NCBI GenBank assembly: GCA_018223435.1
Contig: JAGTTO010000001.1
Location: 992,001 to 1,056,000 of the forward strand
DNA from: Lachnospiraceae bacterium Marseille-Q4251
GTDB taxonomy: Bacteria; Bacillota; Clostridia; Lachnospirales; Lachnospiraceae
Direction: 5' to 3'
DNA length: 64,000 bases
Position numbers and translations under genes: made by a program. The notes beneath the pieces are model-generated. The model was not told the DNA's origin. It saw nothing but the letters and a program-made list of their open reading frames with translations, and made no database searches. The first letter of the stretch is position 1. The number at the start of each line of letters is the position of its first letter. Shown piece after piece: positions 52,798 to 62,167 of the stretch.

Positions 52798-54054
52798 TTA
52801 TTTTGTTACCTGCACCTCAATCCTGGAGTTCATATCGTAGAAGCCCACGGTGTCCTTCATGGATACCACGTTGACGCTGCAGGCGTCATAGAGACGGTGG
52901 AACACATGGAAATCTCCCTCCATATAGCCGGTACAGCCAAAGGAAATGAGATAGCTTCCGCCCTGAAGATCCATCTTCTGGGTGAAAGAAACCTCCACCA
53001 CCGTATCTTTTTTTGCCGGAACCTCGATCTTCTCGTACATCGTGTTGGTGCCTGTGATCTCCGTTCCTTTCATATCCTTGATCGTGAAAGCCACGATGGG
53101 CTCCTGAAGGTCTTTATGGAACTCAATCTTCATCTTGAAGGTACAGGTGGTTCCCTTCTCGATCGTGTTGGTCAGTTTTCCATCCTTATCCACGACGGCA
53201 AAATCGACAATCTCCGCCAGTTTTTCTCCGTACTCCAGGAGGTTGGGGTTCACCTGGATCTTGCTTCTCCACTCGCCTTCTCTGGCGATGTGTTTCTCCG
53301 GCTCCCCTTCCTGATGGACCAGGAAACGTTTGTAGAGGTCAACCATGGCTTTGGGGCTCCCCTCGTCCACCTTGACGCCTTGATTCAGGAGCACGACGCG
53401 GTCGCAGTATTTGCTGATGCTGCTGAGGTCATGGCTCACAAAGAGGATCGTCTTGCCCTGTTTTTTGAACTCCTCGAACTTATGATAACATTTTGCCTGG
53501 AAAAAGACGTCTCCCACGGAAAGTGCCTCGTCTACAATCAGGATCTCCGGGTCGATATTGATCGCCACAGCGAAGGCCAGACGGACAAACATACCGCTGG
53601 AGTAGGTTTTCACGGGCTGGTTGACGAAATCGCCGATATCTGCGAATCGCAAAATTTCCGGAAGACGCTTGTTAATTTCCTCCTCCGTGAAGCCCAGCAT
53701 CGTACCGTTGAGGTAGACGTTTTCCACGCCAGTATACTCCATGTTGAAACCGGCTCCCAGCTCCAGAAGAGCGGAGATTCTGCCGTTCACCGTCACATTT
53801 CCCATCGTAGGCTGCAGCACGCCGGTGATGATCTTCAGCACCGTAGATTTTCCGGAACCGTTGGTTCCGATGATGCCCACGGTCTCTCCCCGGTGTACAT
53901 CAAAGCTCACCTGATCCAGGGCTTTGTGTTCCCGGTATTTCTTTTCCTTTGTAAACCCAAGGGCCTCTTTTAAGCGGTCTGAGGGTTTGTTGTATAACCG
54001 GTAGATCTTACTCACATTATCTACGCGGATCGCAATGTTCTTATCCTTATCCAA
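52798..54054 (-). CDS. Polysaccharide ABC transporter ATPase with C-terminal domain (Wzt-like)
   Basis: A 418-residue protein. The nucleotide-binding domain (about 1-245) has Walker A GTNGSGKST (63-71), the ABC signature SSGMFVRLAF, Walker B ILIVDEALS and LFVSHDLSS. The remaining 170 residues form a beta-rich C-terminal domain, as in Wzt proteins that recognise the modified polymer end before export. ATPases without this domain have about 250 residues. Translation starts at TTG (54054), supported by AGGAGG eight bases upstream; the nearest ATG is out of frame. It pairs with the permease gene 21 bases upstream. Confidence 0.93.
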   Translation of the reverse strand: MDKDKNIAIRVDNVSKIYRLYNKPSDRLKEALGFTKEKKYREHKALDQVSFDVHRGETVGIIGTNGSGKSTVLKIITGVLQPTMGNVTVNGRISALLELGAGFNMEYTGVENVYLNGTMLGFTEEEINKRLPEILRFADIGDFVNQPVKTYSSGMFVRLAFAVAINIDPEILIVDEALSVGDVFFQAKCYHKFEEFKKQGKTILFVSHDLSSISKYCDRVVLLNQGVKVDEGSPKAMVDLYKRFLVHQEGEPEKHIAREGEWRSKIQVNPNLLEYGEKLAEIVDFAVVDKDGKLTNTIEKGTTCTFKMKIEFHKDLQEPIVAFTIKDMKGTEITGTNTMYEKIEVPAKKDTVVEVSFTQKMDLQGGSYLISFGCTGYMEGDFHVFHRLYDACSVNVVSMKDTVGFYDMNSRIEVQVTK

Positions 54055-54075
54055 AAATCCATCCTCCTGCTCTTC

Positions 54076-54900
54076 TTACAGTACATCAGCAAAGTGGCCC
54101 TTCAGCCTGTTAAATACCCAGGTGCTGAAGACATAGCACACAATCAGAAACGCCCAGAAATACACGGTCAGAAGCTTATCCTCCCAGAACCAGCGCTGCT
54201 CGATAAAGGCATTCCGGTAGCCGTGAACGATGTAGTAGAACGGGTTCAGCTTCAGAATCCGCATGACCGTGCTTCCCCAGGAATAACCGTTCAGGAAGGA
54301 AAGGTCCCACATAACCGGAGTCATCCAGACGCCGATCTGCAGAAGAATGGAGACGATCTGTCCCATATCCCGGAAAAAGACGATGACAGAGCTCGTCGTA
54401 TAGACGATGGCCAGGATCAGCAGGAAGAGGCAGATCATGTAGTAAAGGATCTCCAGATAATAAATATTCGGATAGTAGCCGTAGCAGGCAAACAGGATCA
54501 TGGCGAAAGCCACGAAAAACAGATGGATAACCAGAGCTGAAAGAAGCTTTACCACCGGCAGGACACTGATGTCAAAGACTACTTTTTTTACCAGATAACT
54601 GTATTCCAGAAACGAGTTGGTTCCCGTGATCAGTCCCTCCTGGAAATACATCCATGGAACAATACCGGACACCAGGTAAAGGACGAAAGGCGTCCCGTCT
54701 CCCGAGGCAGCCCCTCCCCGCATGGCGATGCCAAACACGAAATAATAGACCAGAATCGTCACGATGGGCTGGATGAAAGCCCAGATCGTTCCGAAATAGG
54801 AGCCGGCAAAACGGCTCTTCAGGTCATTCTTTGCCATTTTTTTTACAAGCCGCCGGTTTCGATACAGGTCAGACGGCAAAGTACACAGATCTTTCAGCAT
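54076..54900 (-). CDS. Polysaccharide ABC transporter permease (Wzm-like)
   Basis: A 274-residue ABC-2-type permease with six predicted helices. Family motifs are KNDLKSRFAGSYFGTIWAFIQP at the N-terminus, LVSGIVPWMYFQEGL, FFRDMGQIVSILLQIGVWMTPVMWD and LNPFYYIVHGYRNAFI. It carries undecaprenyl-linked polymer across the membrane together with the Wzt-like ATPase. In Gram-positive bacteria the same class (RgpC, TagG) exports rhamnans and teichoic acids. GGAGA precedes the ATG; rfbC lies ten bases upstream. Confidence 0.95.
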   Translation of the reverse strand: MLKDLCTLPSDLYRNRRLVKKMAKNDLKSRFAGSYFGTIWAFIQPIVTILVYYFVFGIAMRGGAASGDGTPFVLYLVSGIVPWMYFQEGLITGTNSFLEYSYLVKKVVFDISVLPVVKLLSALVIHLFFVAFAMILFACYGYYPNIYYLEILYYMICLFLLILAIVYTTSSVIVFFRDMGQIVSILLQIGVWMTPVMWDLSFLNGYSWGSTVMRILKLNPFYYIVHGYRNAFIEQRWFWEDKLLTVYFWAFLIVCYVFSTWVFNRLKGHFADVL

Positions 54901-54909
54901 ATGATTCTC

Positions 54910-55470
54910 CTACTTATTTTTCTCCTGATATTCCTTGAAAGAACCCCAGTGCTGGTCTTTCTCGGAAATGGTCAGCTCCATGCCTTCCGGAATAGGCCAC
55001 TGTACGTTGATGTCCGGATCTCTCCAGGAAAGTCCGCCCTCATCGTTGGGATGGTAGAAATCGGTACATTTGTAAGCAAACTCCGCATGGTCGGAAAGCA
55101 CCAGGAAACCGTGGGCGAAATTCTTCGGGATGAAGAACTGCTTCTTGTTCTCAGCAGAAAGCAGCACACCGAACCATTTTCCATAGGTCTTGGAGCCTTT
55201 TCTCAAATCGACTGCCACATCATAAACCTCGCCGGCCACCACGCGCACCAGCTTGTCCTGGGGATAGTTAATCTGGAAATGCAGGCCGCGGAGCACGCCT
55301 TTTTTGGATGCAGACTGGTTGTCCTGCACAAACTCCATGTCGATGCCTGCTTCCTTGTAATCGTTATAATTATAGGTTTCCATAAAGTAGCCTCTCTCAT
55401 CCCCGAAAACGGTGGGGGTAATGACCTTCAGGCCCTCGATTTCACAAGTTTCCACTGTAATTTTTCCCAT
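54910..55470 (-). CDS. rfbC: dTDP-4-dehydrorhamnose 3,5-epimerase
   Basis: A 186-residue cupin-fold RmlC of normal length. GVLRGLHFQINYPQDKLVRV contains the catalytic His, EVYDVAVDLRKGSKTYGKW is conserved, and FIPKNFAHGFLVLSD carries the second conserved His; YKCTDFYHPNDEGGLSWRDP follows. It converts dTDP-4-keto-6-deoxyglucose to dTDP-4-keto-L-rhamnose. An AGGAGG site precedes the ATG. It lies 92 bases after rfbA with no terminator. Confidence 0.97.
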   Translation of the reverse strand: MGKITVETCEIEGLKVITPTVFGDERGYFMETYNYNDYKEAGIDMEFVQDNQSASKKGVLRGLHFQINYPQDKLVRVVAGEVYDVAVDLRKGSKTYGKWFGVLLSAENKKQFFIPKNFAHGFLVLSDHAEFAYKCTDFYHPNDEGGLSWRDPDINVQWPIPEGMELTISEKDQHWGSFKEYQEKNK

Positions 55471-55562
55471 TTTTTTGTCCTCCTGACATTTTTACTTTTT
55501 ATCCTTTAAACAATGAAAACCAGAAGGCCCCAGTCTCCTGGTTCCTCCTGGTCACTGAAGGC

Positions 55563-56432
55563 TTAAAGTCCCTCTGCTATCTCTACCAGATACTGGCCGT
55601 AAGCGGTCTTCATCAGCGGTTTTGCAAGCTCAAGAAGCTGTTCCTTATTGATAAAGCCTCTGCGATAGGCAATTTCCTCGATACAGGAGATGTAAAGACC
55701 CTGACGCTTCTGGAAGGCTGCCACAAAGTCAGCCGCGTCCAGAAGAGAGTCATGGTTTCCCGTATCCAGCCATGCAAAACCTCTTCCCAGAGTCTCTACA
55801 TGAAGTTTGCCCCTTCTGAGATATTCATTATTCACGCTGGTGATCTCAATCTCGCCTCTTGCGGAGGGTTTTACATTTTTCGCGATCTCTACCACATCAT
55901 TGTCATAGAAATAAAGGCCCGGCACCGCATAGTTAGACTTCGGATGCTCCGGTTTCTCCTCGATGGAAAGGGCCTTGCCGTTCTCGTCAAATTCTACTAC
56001 ACCGTACTCTCTCGGGTCTCTCACATAGTAACCGAAGATGGTCGCGCCATCTTCTCTGGTTGCCACTCTCTGAAGCACATTGGAAAAGCTCTGTCCGTAG
56101 AAAATGTTGTCGCCCAGGATCAGCGCCACGTTGTCGTCTCCGATGAATTTTTCACCGATGATGAAAGCATCTGCCAGTCCTCTGGGACTCTCCTGAACTG
56201 CATAGGAAATATCGATTCCCAGCTGTTTTCCGTCGCCTAAGAGATCCTCGAATACCGGAAGGTCTCTCGGGGTGGAAATAATCAGGATTTCTCTGATGCC
56301 GGAAAGCATCAGAATGGAAAGCGGATAGTAGATCATCGGTTTGTCATAAACCGGCATGATCTGTTTGGAAATGGCCTTGGTCAGCGGATACAGACGGGTT
56401 CCGGAGCCTCCGGCTAAGATAATACCTTTCAT
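55563..56432 (-). CDS. rfbA: Glucose-1-phosphate thymidylyltransferase
   Basis: A 289-residue RmlA of normal length making dTDP-glucose. The nucleotide-binding signature [11 protein letters not shown] is at residues 8-18, followed by [27 protein letters not shown] with the metal Asp, and [24 protein letters not shown] precedes the ATG. It is the second gene of the locus, 15 bases after rfbB, supplying the precursor for both rhamnose and Fuc4N. Confidence 0.98.
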   Translation of the reverse strand: MKGIILAGGSGTRLYPLTKAISKQIMPVYDKPMIYYPLSILMLSGIREILIISTPRDLPVFEDLLGDGKQLGIDISYAVQESPRGLADAFIIGEKFIGDDNVALILGDNIFYGQSFSNVLQRVATREDGATIFGYYVRDPREYGVVEFDENGKALSIEEKPEHPKSNYAVPGLYFYDNDVVEIAKNVKPSARGEIEITSVNNEYLRRGKLHVETLGRGFAWLDTGNHDSLLDAADFVAAFQKRQGLYISCIEEIAYRRGFINKEQLLELAKPLMKTAYGQYLVEIAEGL

Positions 56433-56447
56433 AAGTAATTACTCCTT

Positions 56448-57530
56448 TTATCTATGGCTGTACATGTCCTCATAGTATTTCTGATAATCGCCGCTGGTGA
56501 TGCGATCCATCCAGTCCTCATGCTCGAAATACCATTTGATCGTCTTCCTGATGCCTTCTGCGAAGCAGGTCTCGGGATACCAGCCCACCTCAGCCTTGAT
56601 CTTGTCCGGTGCGATGGCATAACGGCGGTCATGGCCCTTGCGGTCTTCTACATAAGTGATCAGATCCTCGCTCACAAGCGCTTTTCTCGGATCTCCCTCC
56701 GGAAGCATCTCCTGCAGAGTATCCAGAATGATGTGGATGATCTCGATGTTCTGTTTCTCATTGTGTCCGCCGATGTTGTAGGTCTCGAAGAGACGGCCTT
56801 TCTCCTGTACCATATCGATTCCCTTGGCGTGATCCTCTACATAAAGCCAGTCGCGGACATTCTTGCCGTCGCCGTATACCGGCAGTTTCTTGCCGTGCAG
56901 GGCATTGTTGATGATAAGCGGGATCAGCTTCTCCGGAAACTGATAAGGGCCGTAGTTGTTGCTGCAGTTGGTGATATTGGCCGGGAAATGGTAGGTATCC
57001 ATATAAGCCTTCACCAGCATGTCAGAAGAAGCCTTACTTGCGGAGTAGGGGCTGTGGGGCGCATAGGGAGTGGTTTCGTAGAAATAGCCGCCGTCCTCGG
57101 TGAGGGAACCGTATACCTCATCAGTGGAAACGTGAAGGAATTTCTTACCCTCCTTGAAGGTGCCATCCGGCAACTCCCAGGCATTCTTTGCAGCGTTCAG
57201 CATGTTCAGTGTTCCGAGAACATTTGTCTTAACAAAAACATCCGGATTCTTGATGCTGCGGTCCACATGGCTCTCAGCTGCGAAATGAACAACGCGGTCT
57301 ATATCGTTCTCCTCGAAGATCTGGATCATCTTCTCTCCGTCACAGATATCAGCTTTGATAAAGGTATAATTCTCTTTATCTTCGATATCCTTCAGATTCT
57401 CCAGATTGCCCGCGTAGGTCAGGCAGTCCACGTTGATGATGCGGATAGTGTCGCCGTATTTCTTGAACATATAATGAATATAGTTAGACCCGATAAAGCC
57501 GGCGCCACCGGTAACCAGATAAGTTTTCAT
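56448..57530 (-). CDS. rfbB: dTDP-glucose 4,6-dehydratase
   Basis: A 360-residue short-chain dehydrogenase-type RmlB. The NAD motif is GGAGFIGSNYIHYM (8-21); HFAAESHVDRSI, HVSTDEVYGSL with the catalytic Asp-Glu pair, and YSASKASSDML with the Tyr/Lys pair follow, then NNYGPYQFPEKLIP. Its product dTDP-4-keto-6-deoxyglucose is the branch point for RmlC/RmlD and for the WecE-like aminotransferase in the same operon. It is first in the locus behind a good promoter; AGGAGG precedes the ATG. Confidence 0.98.
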   Translation of the reverse strand: MKTYLVTGGAGFIGSNYIHYMFKKYGDTIRIINVDCLTYAGNLENLKDIEDKENYTFIKADICDGEKMIQIFEENDIDRVVHFAAESHVDRSIKNPDVFVKTNVLGTLNMLNAAKNAWELPDGTFKEGKKFLHVSTDEVYGSLTEDGGYFYETTPYAPHSPYSASKASSDMLVKAYMDTYHFPANITNCSNNYGPYQFPEKLIPLIINNALHGKKLPVYGDGKNVRDWLYVEDHAKGIDMVQEKGRLFETYNIGGHNEKQNIEIIHIILDTLQEMLPEGDPRKALVSEDLITYVEDRKGHDRRYAIAPDKIKAEVGWYPETCFAEGIRKTIKWYFEHEDWMDRITSGDYQKYYEDMYSHR

Positions 57531-57548
57531 TTTTTTCCTCCTGTTTTT

Positions 57549-57603
57549 TCTGCATTTGTGCAGACTTTTGGGTTATTATATCAAATTTCCATCTGGACAG
57601 CAA
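57549..57603 (-). promoter_or_regulatory. Promoter and leader hairpin of the rfb/polysaccharide operon
   Basis: On the minus strand TTGCTG (57598-57603), 17 bases, perfect TATAAT (57575-57580). The transcribed leader contains a perfect TCTGCA / TGCAGA hairpin (57549-57564) without T-run. No JUMPstart/ops motif was found. This is the likely main promoter for the rfbB-to-36.7 kb gene series. Confidence 0.65.
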
Positions 57604-57650
57604 GCCCTCATGGGCTGTTTTTCCGATTTTATTCATTTTTTCATCTTTGG

Positions 57651-57679
57651 TTTACAGTTTTCAGCAAATATGGTAAACT
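57651..57679 (+). promoter_or_regulatory. SigA-type promoter of the fibronectin III protein gene
   Basis: TTTACA (57651-57656), 17 bases, TAAACT (57674-57679), 31 bases before the ATG, which is preceded by AAGGAGG. Confidence 0.6.
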
Positions 57680-57709
57680 GGATATATCTATGTCAAGGAG
57701 GAAGAGAAA

Positions 57710-58999
57710 ATGAAGAAAGGCAGAAAGTTTTATGCTTCCCTGCTTCTTTTCACCGCTGCCCTCTGCCCCTTATCCGGCAATCCGGATTTCGGCACGGGCC
57801 CGGCAAAAGCAGCAGAAGCCACAGTTTCCGTTCCCCGAAAACTCCTGGCCACGGTAAAATCAGGCTATGTCAAGCTTAACTGGACGAAAACAGCCGGGGC
57901 AGACCACTATTTTATCTACCGGAAAGCCGGCTCCGGCTCCTACAAAAAGCTCGCCACCGTCAAAGGAACTGTGACTTCCTGGATCGACCGTACGGCTCCC
58001 GGCGGAGGGAAATTCACCTATGCCGTTTCCGCTGTAAAAAACGGAAAAGTAAGCAAACGTAAGACCGTAACCAAAACTCTCGCCTCCCGGCCCGTTCAGC
58101 CGAAGCTCAGTGCTCTTACCTATTCTAACAATGCACTGAAGCTCACCTGGCAGAAGTCGGCCAATGCCACCGGCTATCTCATTTACCGGAAAGTCAGCGG
58201 AGGCAAGTTCGTACAGGTGACAAAGATACCTCTGAATGCCTCTGTCCTTTCCTATACGGATTACACCGTCCAGAAAAATAAAACCTACAGCTACACAGTT
58301 CAGGCTGTGGCCGCCGGTGTCCGCAGCACCTACAGCAAGACCGGCCTTACCCGGACCTGTCCGGAGTACCGTTCCATCGAAAATACCGCTTCCTCTTATT
58401 CCATCGAGGCAGATGTAAAGCTTGCCGGAACCGGCAGCGGCTACCATGCCAAGCTTGTGGCCTGCACAGCGACCTCTGCCATCAGCTTCGGCATCCAGTA
58501 CGATAAGTATGGTATCCCGCCCTATACGGACAAGACGGCTTTCATCGTAGAAAATGTCAAATCCAACAATCCTGGCGATCAGGACTATTCCCGTACCGGC
58601 TTTGCAGCCCGCAACAAGACCTATCATCTGATGCTCACCATCCGGAAAAATGGCCTATGCGAATTCTATGTGGATGGTGTCCGCGTTGGCTATGCCATAA
58701 ACAAAAACCTGGCCAATCAGAATGACATCGCTCTTCGCATCGAAGGCTCTGCCCGTTTAAACGGAGACAGTGTCAGCGCCTCATTCAGCAACATCCGGAT
58801 CAAAAAGAACGGAAAATATGACGCGGAACGGAGCTGGAACACATATGATTTCACTACAAATACGGGAATCAAGGCAAATACCAGCCGTTTTGAAACTGCC
58901 CGCGCCGTCACCATCAAAGGAAAGGTCAATGGACTGACCAAAGATCAGGATTGGGACTGCGCCTATGACAAAGTTTCCGGCATCATTCAGTTCTGGTAA
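57710..58999 (+). CDS. Exported protein with two fibronectin type III domains and a C-terminal lectin-like domain
   Basis: A 429-residue secreted protein. A signal peptide (about 1-35) is followed by two fibronectin type III domains (about 40-125 and 128-215), each with the W-TK-G-Y-IYRK core typical of clostridial surface proteins (LNWTKTAGADHYFIYRK; LTWQKSANATGYLIYRK). The C-terminal 210 residues are beta-rich, with ASSYSIEADVKLAG and YHLMLTIRKNGLCEFYVDG, resembling a laminin-G/concanavalin-type fold. No catalytic motif or wall anchor is visible. It may bind glycans at the surface; this is inferred from fold only. Confidence 0.72.
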   Translation: MKKGRKFYASLLLFTAALCPLSGNPDFGTGPAKAAEATVSVPRKLLATVKSGYVKLNWTKTAGADHYFIYRKAGSGSYKKLATVKGTVTSWIDRTAPGGGKFTYAVSAVKNGKVSKRKTVTKTLASRPVQPKLSALTYSNNALKLTWQKSANATGYLIYRKVSGGKFVQVTKIPLNASVLSYTDYTVQKNKTYSYTVQAVAAGVRSTYSKTGLTRTCPEYRSIENTASSYSIEADVKLAGTGSGYHAKLVACTATSAISFGIQYDKYGIPPYTDKTAFIVENVKSNNPGDQDYSRTGFAARNKTYHLMLTIRKNGLCEFYVDGVRVGYAINKNLANQNDIALRIEGSARLNGDSVSASFSNIRIKKNGKYDAERSWNTYDFTTNTGIKANTSRFETARAVTIKGKVNGLTKDQDWDCAYDKVSGIIQFW

Positions 59000-59079
59000 A
59001 AAGTTCCGTATTTCACGGCTTTTTTATACACAGTGGAAAGCATTTTCTGCCAAACTATTCACCAAAGGAGATTTATTTT

Positions 59080-60000
59080 ATGAAAGATACTGCATTAGTC
59101 GTCATGGCAGCCGGTATCGGCAGCCGTTTCGGAGGAGGCATCAAACAGCTGGCCCCGGTGGGTCCCAATGGGGAAATCATTATGGATTACTCGATCCATG
59201 ATGCGCTGGAAGCCGGTTTTAACAAGATCGTCTTCATCATCCGCAAGGATATCGAGGAAGAATTCCGCACCGTCATCGGAAACCGCATGGAGAAGATCGC
59301 TGACGTTTCCTATGTATTCCAAGATATGTACGATCTGCCGGAAGGCTTCGCCTGCCCGGAAGACCGCAAGAAACCCTGGGGAACCGGTCAGGCCGTTCTC
59401 GCCTGCCGCAAGACCTTAAATATTCCCTTTGCCGTCATCAATGCCGATGACTACTATGGAAAAGAAGGCCTGAAAAAAATCCACAAGTTCCTCGTTTCCG
59501 AACAGCCGAAAGACGGCAAAGCTCACTACTGCATGGCGGGCTTCATCCTTGGAAATACCTTAAGTGAAAACGGTTCCGTCACTCGCGGCATCTGCAAGGC
59601 CAACGAAAACGACCATCTGACCCACGTCGTTGAGACCCACGATATCTGCAAGACCGCAGAGGGTGCAGGCGTTCCCGACGGAAAAGGCGGCCTTACCCCG
59701 GTAGATGTGCATAGCCTCGTTTCCATGAATATGTGGGGATTCACACCGGATATTCTGGACATTCTGGCCAAAGGCTTCCCGGAATTTTTAAGCCAGATCA
59801 AGCCCGGCGATATCAAAGCCGAGTATCTTCTGCCCACGATCGTCGATCAGCTGATCCAGAGCGGCCAGGCCGATGTGACCGTCCTGCCCACCCACGACAA
59901 ATGGTTTGGCGTGACCTACAAAGAAGACAAAGACTTCGTGATCCAGTCTTTCAAGGAACTCATCGAAGCCGGCGTTTACCCCGAAAATCTTTATAACTGA
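59080..60000 (+). CDS. Sugar nucleotidyltransferase family protein
   Basis: A 306-residue cytoplasmic protein with a GT-A-type nucleotidyltransferase domain. The start VVMAAGIGSRFGGGIKQLAPVGPNG is the NTP-binding signature, and INADDYYGKEGLKKI carries the metal-binding Asp. Length and motifs resemble sugar-1-phosphate nucleotidyltransferases, but I cannot assign the sugar or nucleotide. AAAGGAG precedes the ATG. It is flanked by two secreted-protein genes on the same strand, inside the rfb region, so supply of an activated sugar for the wall polymer is possible (inference). Confidence 0.82.
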   Translation: MKDTALVVMAAGIGSRFGGGIKQLAPVGPNGEIIMDYSIHDALEAGFNKIVFIIRKDIEEEFRTVIGNRMEKIADVSYVFQDMYDLPEGFACPEDRKKPWGTGQAVLACRKTLNIPFAVINADDYYGKEGLKKIHKFLVSEQPKDGKAHYCMAGFILGNTLSENGSVTRGICKANENDHLTHVVETHDICKTAEGAGVPDGKGGLTPVDVHSLVSMNMWGFTPDILDILAKGFPEFLSQIKPGDIKAEYLLPTIVDQLIQSGQADVTVLPTHDKWFGVTYKEDKDFVIQSFKELIEAGVYPENLYN

Positions 60001-60021
60001 CAGAAAAGAGCTGACAGACCC

Positions 60022-62109
60022 ATGAGAAAACCATCTCTCTATTTACGAAATGTTGTCAGCGCGCTGATTCTGGCCGGTGCCTGCCTTATGGCAGGCACTT
60101 CCGTTTCTGCCGCTGATATTCCTTCCGCTCTGCCATCGGCGGGGCTTCCCTCTCTTCCGGACTACGGATCGACTGACACCTACTCCCGTTCCTACGGGAC
60201 GCTTCCGGAAAGCTATGACTCCCGAAAACTCGGACTGATCACTCCCGTCCGCAACCAGAATCCCTGGGGAACCTGCTGGGCCTTCGGCGCTCTCAGTGCC
60301 GGAGAAGCCAGCCTCATCAAAAAAGGACTGGCAGACACCTCTGTGGACCTCTCCGAGCTTCACCTGTCTTACTTTTTCTTCAATTCCCCCACAGATCCTC
60401 TGGGAAATACAGCAAAAGACACGGTAAGTCTCCCCACCACCGCTTCCAACTACCTGGAATCCGGTGGAAACAACCTCTTCACGATGTTTGAGCTGGCCAG
60501 CTGGACCGGAGCCGCCCCAGAAGCTCTGGCTCCCTACGAAAATTCTTCCAGCATTCCCTCCTTAAACAGCGCCCTGGCCTATGAGGACACCGCTCATCTT
60601 CAGAATGCCCGCTTTGTGAGCACAGCGGATCTTGACAGTGTGAAAAAGCTCATCATGGAATACGGCGCTGTCTCCTCCGCTTTTTACTACGACAGCCGTT
60701 ATCTCTCTGACAGCAGCGGTTATTATTACCCCAGAGTTGCCTCCTACAACAACCACATCGTCACTCTGGTGGGCTGGGATGACAACTATGCCGCCTACCA
60801 CTTCAAAGAAGGCAGCCGTCCTTCCTCTCCCGGGGCCTGGATTGCAAAAAACAGCCACGGTACCAGCTTCGGCGACGGCGGATATTTCTATATCTCCTAC
60901 GAGGACAAGACGCTGAATAACCGGAAAGACGCCCTCTCCTATGCCTTTGATCTGGAGAAAGCCGACAACTATGACCACAACTATCAGTACGATGGTTCCT
61001 TCGGCGCTTCCACCCTGGATCTGGACAATGGAGAATGTCTCGCCAACATTTTCACCGTCAGCGGAAATCCCGGTGGCAGAGAACAGCTCAAGGCCGTCTC
61101 TTTCGCTCTTTATACTCCGGACGTCTACTACAGCATCCAGGTGTACAAAAATCCGGACCCAGGCGAACCGGAAAGCGGAACCGCCATGTTTTCTTCCAAG
61201 CAATATGGCAGCACCACCTACAGCGGCTATTACACGATTCCACTGAAAACCCAGCCTGTCTTCGAGGAAGGAGATACTTTCTCCGTAGTCCTCACCTTCC
61301 GTGGAAAAAATCAGACCAGCGTGGACACCTTTGTGGACTATACCTCCAACACAGCCGGCATCCAGTTCCATTCCTCCGCCACCGCAGGGCAGAGCTTTTA
61401 TAAAAGCAGCGGAACCTGGAAAGATATGACCAGCATCGGCAATAAGAGCGCTGTGGCCCGTATCAAGGCCTTTACTAAAAACACAGCCGCTGCCGTCACT
61501 CCCGGAACTGGTTCTGCTTCCAGCTCAACGGTCAGCCTTTCCACACCAAGAATCAAAAGTTACCTCTGCCATGGTTATAACAGCGTTTCTCTTTCCTGGA
61601 CAGCAGTCAGCGGAGCCACCGGCTATAAGGTCTACCGGAGCACCTCCCTCAATGGCACTTATACACGGATTCTCACCACGAAACGCACCAGTTTTACCGA
61701 TACCAAGAGAATAACCGGTGTCAACTATTACTACCGGATTCGGGCCTATAAAACCTCTGGAAGTACCACCATCCACAGCGGCTACTCCAGCACCGTCCGC
61801 GTCCGTGTGATCCCGGCAACACCTTCCATTCAGAATGTGCGCCTGGCAAACGGCAATCGAAATCTCCTACTGACCTGGAATGCCGTCAGCGGAGCTACCG
61901 GCTACTCCATTTACCGCAGCACCAGCAAAAACGGTACTTACCAGAGAATCAAAATTATCACCTCCGGCCGTACCCTCTCCTATCTCACCAACCTTCCCAA
62001 AGAGGGAACCTCATACTACTATAAAGTACAGGCTTACCGCCTCGTCAACAGCAAATACGTCTGCGGTTATTCCTCTTCCCCGAAAGGCTATTACCGGAAG
62101 AAAAACTAA
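60022..62109 (+). CDS. Secreted papain-like (C1 family) cysteine protease with fibronectin III repeats
   Basis: A 695-residue exported protein. The signal peptide is 1-30 (GACLMAGTSVSAADIP). The C1 peptidase domain (about 60-300) has the oxyanion Gln79, catalytic Cys85 in WGTCWAFG, His245 in NNHIVTLVGWDDN and Asn277 in AKNSHG, so it should be active. A beta-rich lectin-like domain follows (about 310-485). Two fibronectin type III domains (about 505-595 and 600-690) show SWTAVSGATGYKVYRST and TWNAVSGATGYSIYRST. No anchor motif is present. It may process surface proteins. It starts 21 bases after the nucleotidyltransferase gene. Confidence 0.88.
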   Translation: MRKPSLYLRNVVSALILAGACLMAGTSVSAADIPSALPSAGLPSLPDYGSTDTYSRSYGTLPESYDSRKLGLITPVRNQNPWGTCWAFGALSAGEASLIKKGLADTSVDLSELHLSYFFFNSPTDPLGNTAKDTVSLPTTASNYLESGGNNLFTMFELASWTGAAPEALAPYENSSSIPSLNSALAYEDTAHLQNARFVSTADLDSVKKLIMEYGAVSSAFYYDSRYLSDSSGYYYPRVASYNNHIVTLVGWDDNYAAYHFKEGSRPSSPGAWIAKNSHGTSFGDGGYFYISYEDKTLNNRKDALSYAFDLEKADNYDHNYQYDGSFGASTLDLDNGECLANIFTVSGNPGGREQLKAVSFALYTPDVYYSIQVYKNPDPGEPESGTAMFSSKQYGSTTYSGYYTIPLKTQPVFEEGDTFSVVLTFRGKNQTSVDTFVDYTSNTAGIQFHSSATAGQSFYKSSGTWKDMTSIGNKSAVARIKAFTKNTAAAVTPGTGSASSSTVSLSTPRIKSYLCHGYNSVSLSWTAVSGATGYKVYRSTSLNGTYTRILTTKRTSFTDTKRITGVNYYYRIRAYKTSGSTTIHSGYSSTVRVRVIPATPSIQNVRLANGNRNLLLTWNAVSGATGYSIYRSTSKNGTYQRIKIITSGRTLSYLTNLPKEGTSYYYKVQAYRLVNSKYVCGYSSSPKGYYRKKN

Positions 62110-62116
62110 TTTCATA

Positions 62117-62167
62117 AAAAAAGACGTCTCACCCTCATCCGAATGATGAAAGTGAGACGTCTTTTTT
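62117..62167. terminator. Bidirectional terminator between the C1 protease and GtrB-like genes
   Basis: AAAAAAGACGTCTCAC / GTGAGACGTCTTTTTT, a 16-pair perfect stem, with A and T runs on both sides. Confidence 0.92.

Noticed and set aside
57603..57625. AGCCC / GGGCT hairpin with T-run on the plus strand
   Set aside because: It resembles a small terminator, but no plus-strand gene ends there and it overlaps the rfbB -35 region. Stem of only five pairs.
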